Source of the DNA: Nymphaea colorata
Lineage: Eukaryota > Streptophyta > Magnoliopsida > Nymphaeales > Nymphaeaceae
Length of the DNA stretch: 37,860 bases
Reading direction: 5' to 3'
Assembly: GCF_008831285.2 (NCBI RefSeq)
Contig: NC_045146.1
Span: 20,105,289-20,143,148, forward strand
Numbering within the stretch: the stretch's first letter is position 1; each line of letters begins with the position of its first letter. This document shows, in pieces, positions 35,751 through 37,860 of this stretch. The notes below the pieces were generated by a model. It had not been told where the DNA came from. It worked only from the letters and a program-made list of their open reading frames with translations, and did no database searches. Both the position numbers and the translations under genes were made by a program.

Positions 35751-37072
35751 ACTTTGCCAAGACATAGCCGCTCTCCCTCTCTCTCACACTCCATTTGAAA
35801 AATGAACGCGCCTCGGCGACACATAGCATTCGTTCTACCACGTCAAACCGACTCCCTGTGTTTGACATTCAAATCGCGACGCTCAACACGCCATCGATTG
35901 CACATTCGTACATCAGACGTTCTATCTGACTGCGTACACGCTCACGACTTAGACCATTATATATATATATACACACGCAAGTTTGACAACTATTATTGGA
36001 AACAACTCAAACGGCGTAATTTATTTTTTGTCGTTAAAAACTCATAGTAAGTATTCATACAAGAAAGATAGAGATTGTTGTTTGATAATTAGTTGTTAGA
36101 ATTTAATTAGCAACATATATTTATACACCGAGTAAATATGAGATACACATACATTAATCATGATTTGTCAAATTAATTTAACTGATGACTATAAAGTGTT
36201 AGGCGTGTGTGTGTTCTTTTTAAATTTTGCAAAAATGTATAACTCTGCGCAGTAATACTAAGACCACTTTTTCTGCCGGGTCTAACTTTATGAGCCTTCG
36301 ACTGGTTCCCCATTCTTGCAAGTGATTGTTTGAAACGAGGCCATAGAAGCAGGTGCAAAATCTCTGATACCACACGTACAAAAAAATCAAAGAAATCAGA
36401 TGCATGGATTAGGTCTTATAAGTGATCATAAATTCCTAAAGAACTATTGGCATTGAAGGTTTCTTCAATCTCCAACACCATGCCTTTCTTTCTCTCTCTA
36501 AAAGCCAGAGTTTACATATGAATGCTACCTTTCATCTTCACTCCAATGGTTAAGTCTCATAATGATTGAATAACTTGCATTTATGCTACCTTTGAAAAAT
36601 AAAAATTAACATAGAAGCTCGTTCACCCGTTCTGGTAAGGTAACTCACCCGCATCCATGTTGATGGATCCATCATGATGGGGACGGCCATCGACGGAGAA
36701 GCAACAGGTGGGCAGCTTACAGGATGTCGACAAGTGTCACATGCCCAATGGGCTTCTTCACATGCGGAGAACCGAAGTAGCCACCCATCGGAAAGAGAAA
36801 AAGATCGCGCACCACCCCCTTAAAACTCGCCGATCCGCCACGTTTGTAAAATGCTTGAGAGGCGTAGCCGCGTAGCCAATAGATTCGTCAGATTTAATTT
36901 TTAATGTGCGTTTCTGGTAGAGAGTACTACCAATGTTATAAGAAGCCTGCAAAAAAAACACGACTCAAGGAGTTTTTGAGAAAAAATACCTTGACGCAGT
37001 GAGGCGCACGCATCCCTGAAGCATGCACCTCATTGGGTTGAGGCGTACGCTCTACCAGTGGTACGTTCCACG
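35751..37072. other. Anonymous stretch
   Basis: No supported gene. A TA-rich run lies near 35957-35972. From about 36990 the motif gaggcgcacg/gaggcgtacg recurs several times up to the palindrome at 37073. Confidence 0.4.
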
Positions 37073-37092
37073 CTTGAGGCGTACGCCTCAAG
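37073..37092. repeat. 20-bp perfect palindrome
   Basis: CTTGAGGCGTACGCCTCAAG equals its own reverse complement. Related ttgaggcgtacgc sequence lies 30 bp upstream (37038-37050). Confidence 0.95.
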
Positions 37093-37263
37093 GACAAGTC
37101 GGAATATTAGTTTTGTTAATTAAAAAAAGTTTAAAATTAATAAAAATGGTAAAGGGGTTTCACGCGTAGCCCTAATTTAACAGATTTGTATTCCTAAATC
37201 TCTTATCATCAATCTCAAATCACTTGTAAATTCAACTATTCCTTCACCTATGAAATTATTAGA

Positions 37264-37357
37264 GGGTGGAGGAAGCTGCCGCTGCCGGAGCCATCGCCAA
37301 CGTCAAAAACGGGTGGAGGAAGCTATGACTGCTGGAGCCATCGCCAACGTCAAAAAT
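37264..37357. repeat. 47-bp tandem repeat, two copies
   Basis: Units start gggtggaggaagct at 37264 and 37311 and share ggagccatcgccaacgtcaa. They give similar peptides, but no known protein. Confidence 0.9.
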
Positions 37358-37471
37358 CCATCATTAGTAAGTCTCTCTTGTCTCCACACTTCTGTTCATG
37401 GCTGGCGCTGGCCATGGCCACCATCTTGCTGTTCTAGCCCATGACTGCAGCCCACCTGAAGCTATTTTCTC

Positions 37472-37563
37472 TTCATGCCTTCTTTTGACCGAAAGAGAGA
37501 GGGGGAGGCGGCGCTGTTCATGCCTTCTTTTGTTTCGTGGCCGAAAGAGAGAGGGGCAGGCGG
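37472..37563. repeat. ~45-bp imperfect tandem repeat
   Basis: ttcatgccttcttttg ... gaaagagagagggg... occurs twice, the second unit with about nine extra bases. The flanking open frames at 37398-37699 have no recognised family. Confidence 0.85.
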
Positions 37564-37860
37564 AGGGGAGTTTCGGGGCTGCCCTCTTAACCTATTTTCT
37601 TCGGGCATTGCAATCATAAATATTACCGTCTTCATTTTTTTCTTCTTTTATTGTCATCATTTGCCATCATTTGGAGTTGGACGAGTTCTCCATGGATGAT
37701 GGTCCTTGTCATTGTTGCAAGTCACGTTGAGAAGCAAAAGACAAAAGACTCCAATACTATTATAAGTGGTGGTGGGCATCTTTGTCTGTAGCACCATGGA
37801 CTTAGAAATTTGAATCTCCATTGTTTATTTGGGTTGGGTGGTCTAATCCATTGTATCTTA

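Noticed and set aside
36645-36691. Minus-strand MAVPIMMDPSTWMR followed by gtgagt, possible first exon
   Set aside because: Fourteen residues with no following exon recognised to the left.

Overview
This is nuclear DNA of a flowering plant. Coding potential is low, the background is AT-rich, exons are short with GT-AG borders in long introns, and there are copia-type, gypsy-type, LINE and hAT-type remnants. The clearest host gene matches the plant form of nicotinate phosphoribosyltransferase. The species cannot be fixed from the sequence. There is no sign of bacterial, plasmid or phage DNA, of rRNA or tRNA genes, or of a CRISPR array.

Layout. (1) Positions 1-9117, minus strand: the 5' part of a nicotinate phosphoribosyltransferase (NAPRT) gene of the NAD salvage (Preiss-Handler) pathway. 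Nine exons are visible and the 3' exons lie beyond the left edge. A perfect 87-bp hAT-type MITE sits in one intron. (2) 9277-10780: the NAPRT upstream region, present again as a direct copy at 22413-23855. (3) 10787-12664: a rearranged patch. It starts with an inverted ~988-bp copy of the NAPRT segment 362-1343, including one exon that is frameshifted in the copy. Four bases later comes a second fold-back of two ~360-bp arms. (4) 16080-17535: a single exon resembling magnesium-chelatase subunit ChlD with an in-frame 18-bp duplication, then a third, nearly perfect 278-bp-arm palindrome. (5) 19981-20334: a DUF620-like N-terminal gene fragment. (6) 21600-22412: the 3' end of a Ty1/copia element, abutting the second copy of the NAPRT upstream region. 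(7) 26110-27086: a 977-bp non-autonomous hAT-like element whose termini match those of the small MITE in the NAPRT intron. (8) 28940-31133: two candidate terminal exons of unidentified genes on the minus strand. (9) 32067-35750: gypsy-type LTR pieces with a primer-binding-site motif, then a decayed L1-type LINE, all on the minus strand. (10) 35751-37860: mostly anonymous, with short tandem repeats and a 20-bp perfect palindrome.

The notable feature is structural. Gene pieces have been copied repeatedly, often as fold-backs, and several copy boundaries lie within a few bases of each other around 10780-11779. If the region upstream of NAPRT is transcribed towards the gene, one RNA could contain both arms of a ~980-bp NAPRT inverted repeat. 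That is inference only. No new enzymatic or defence system could be supported.
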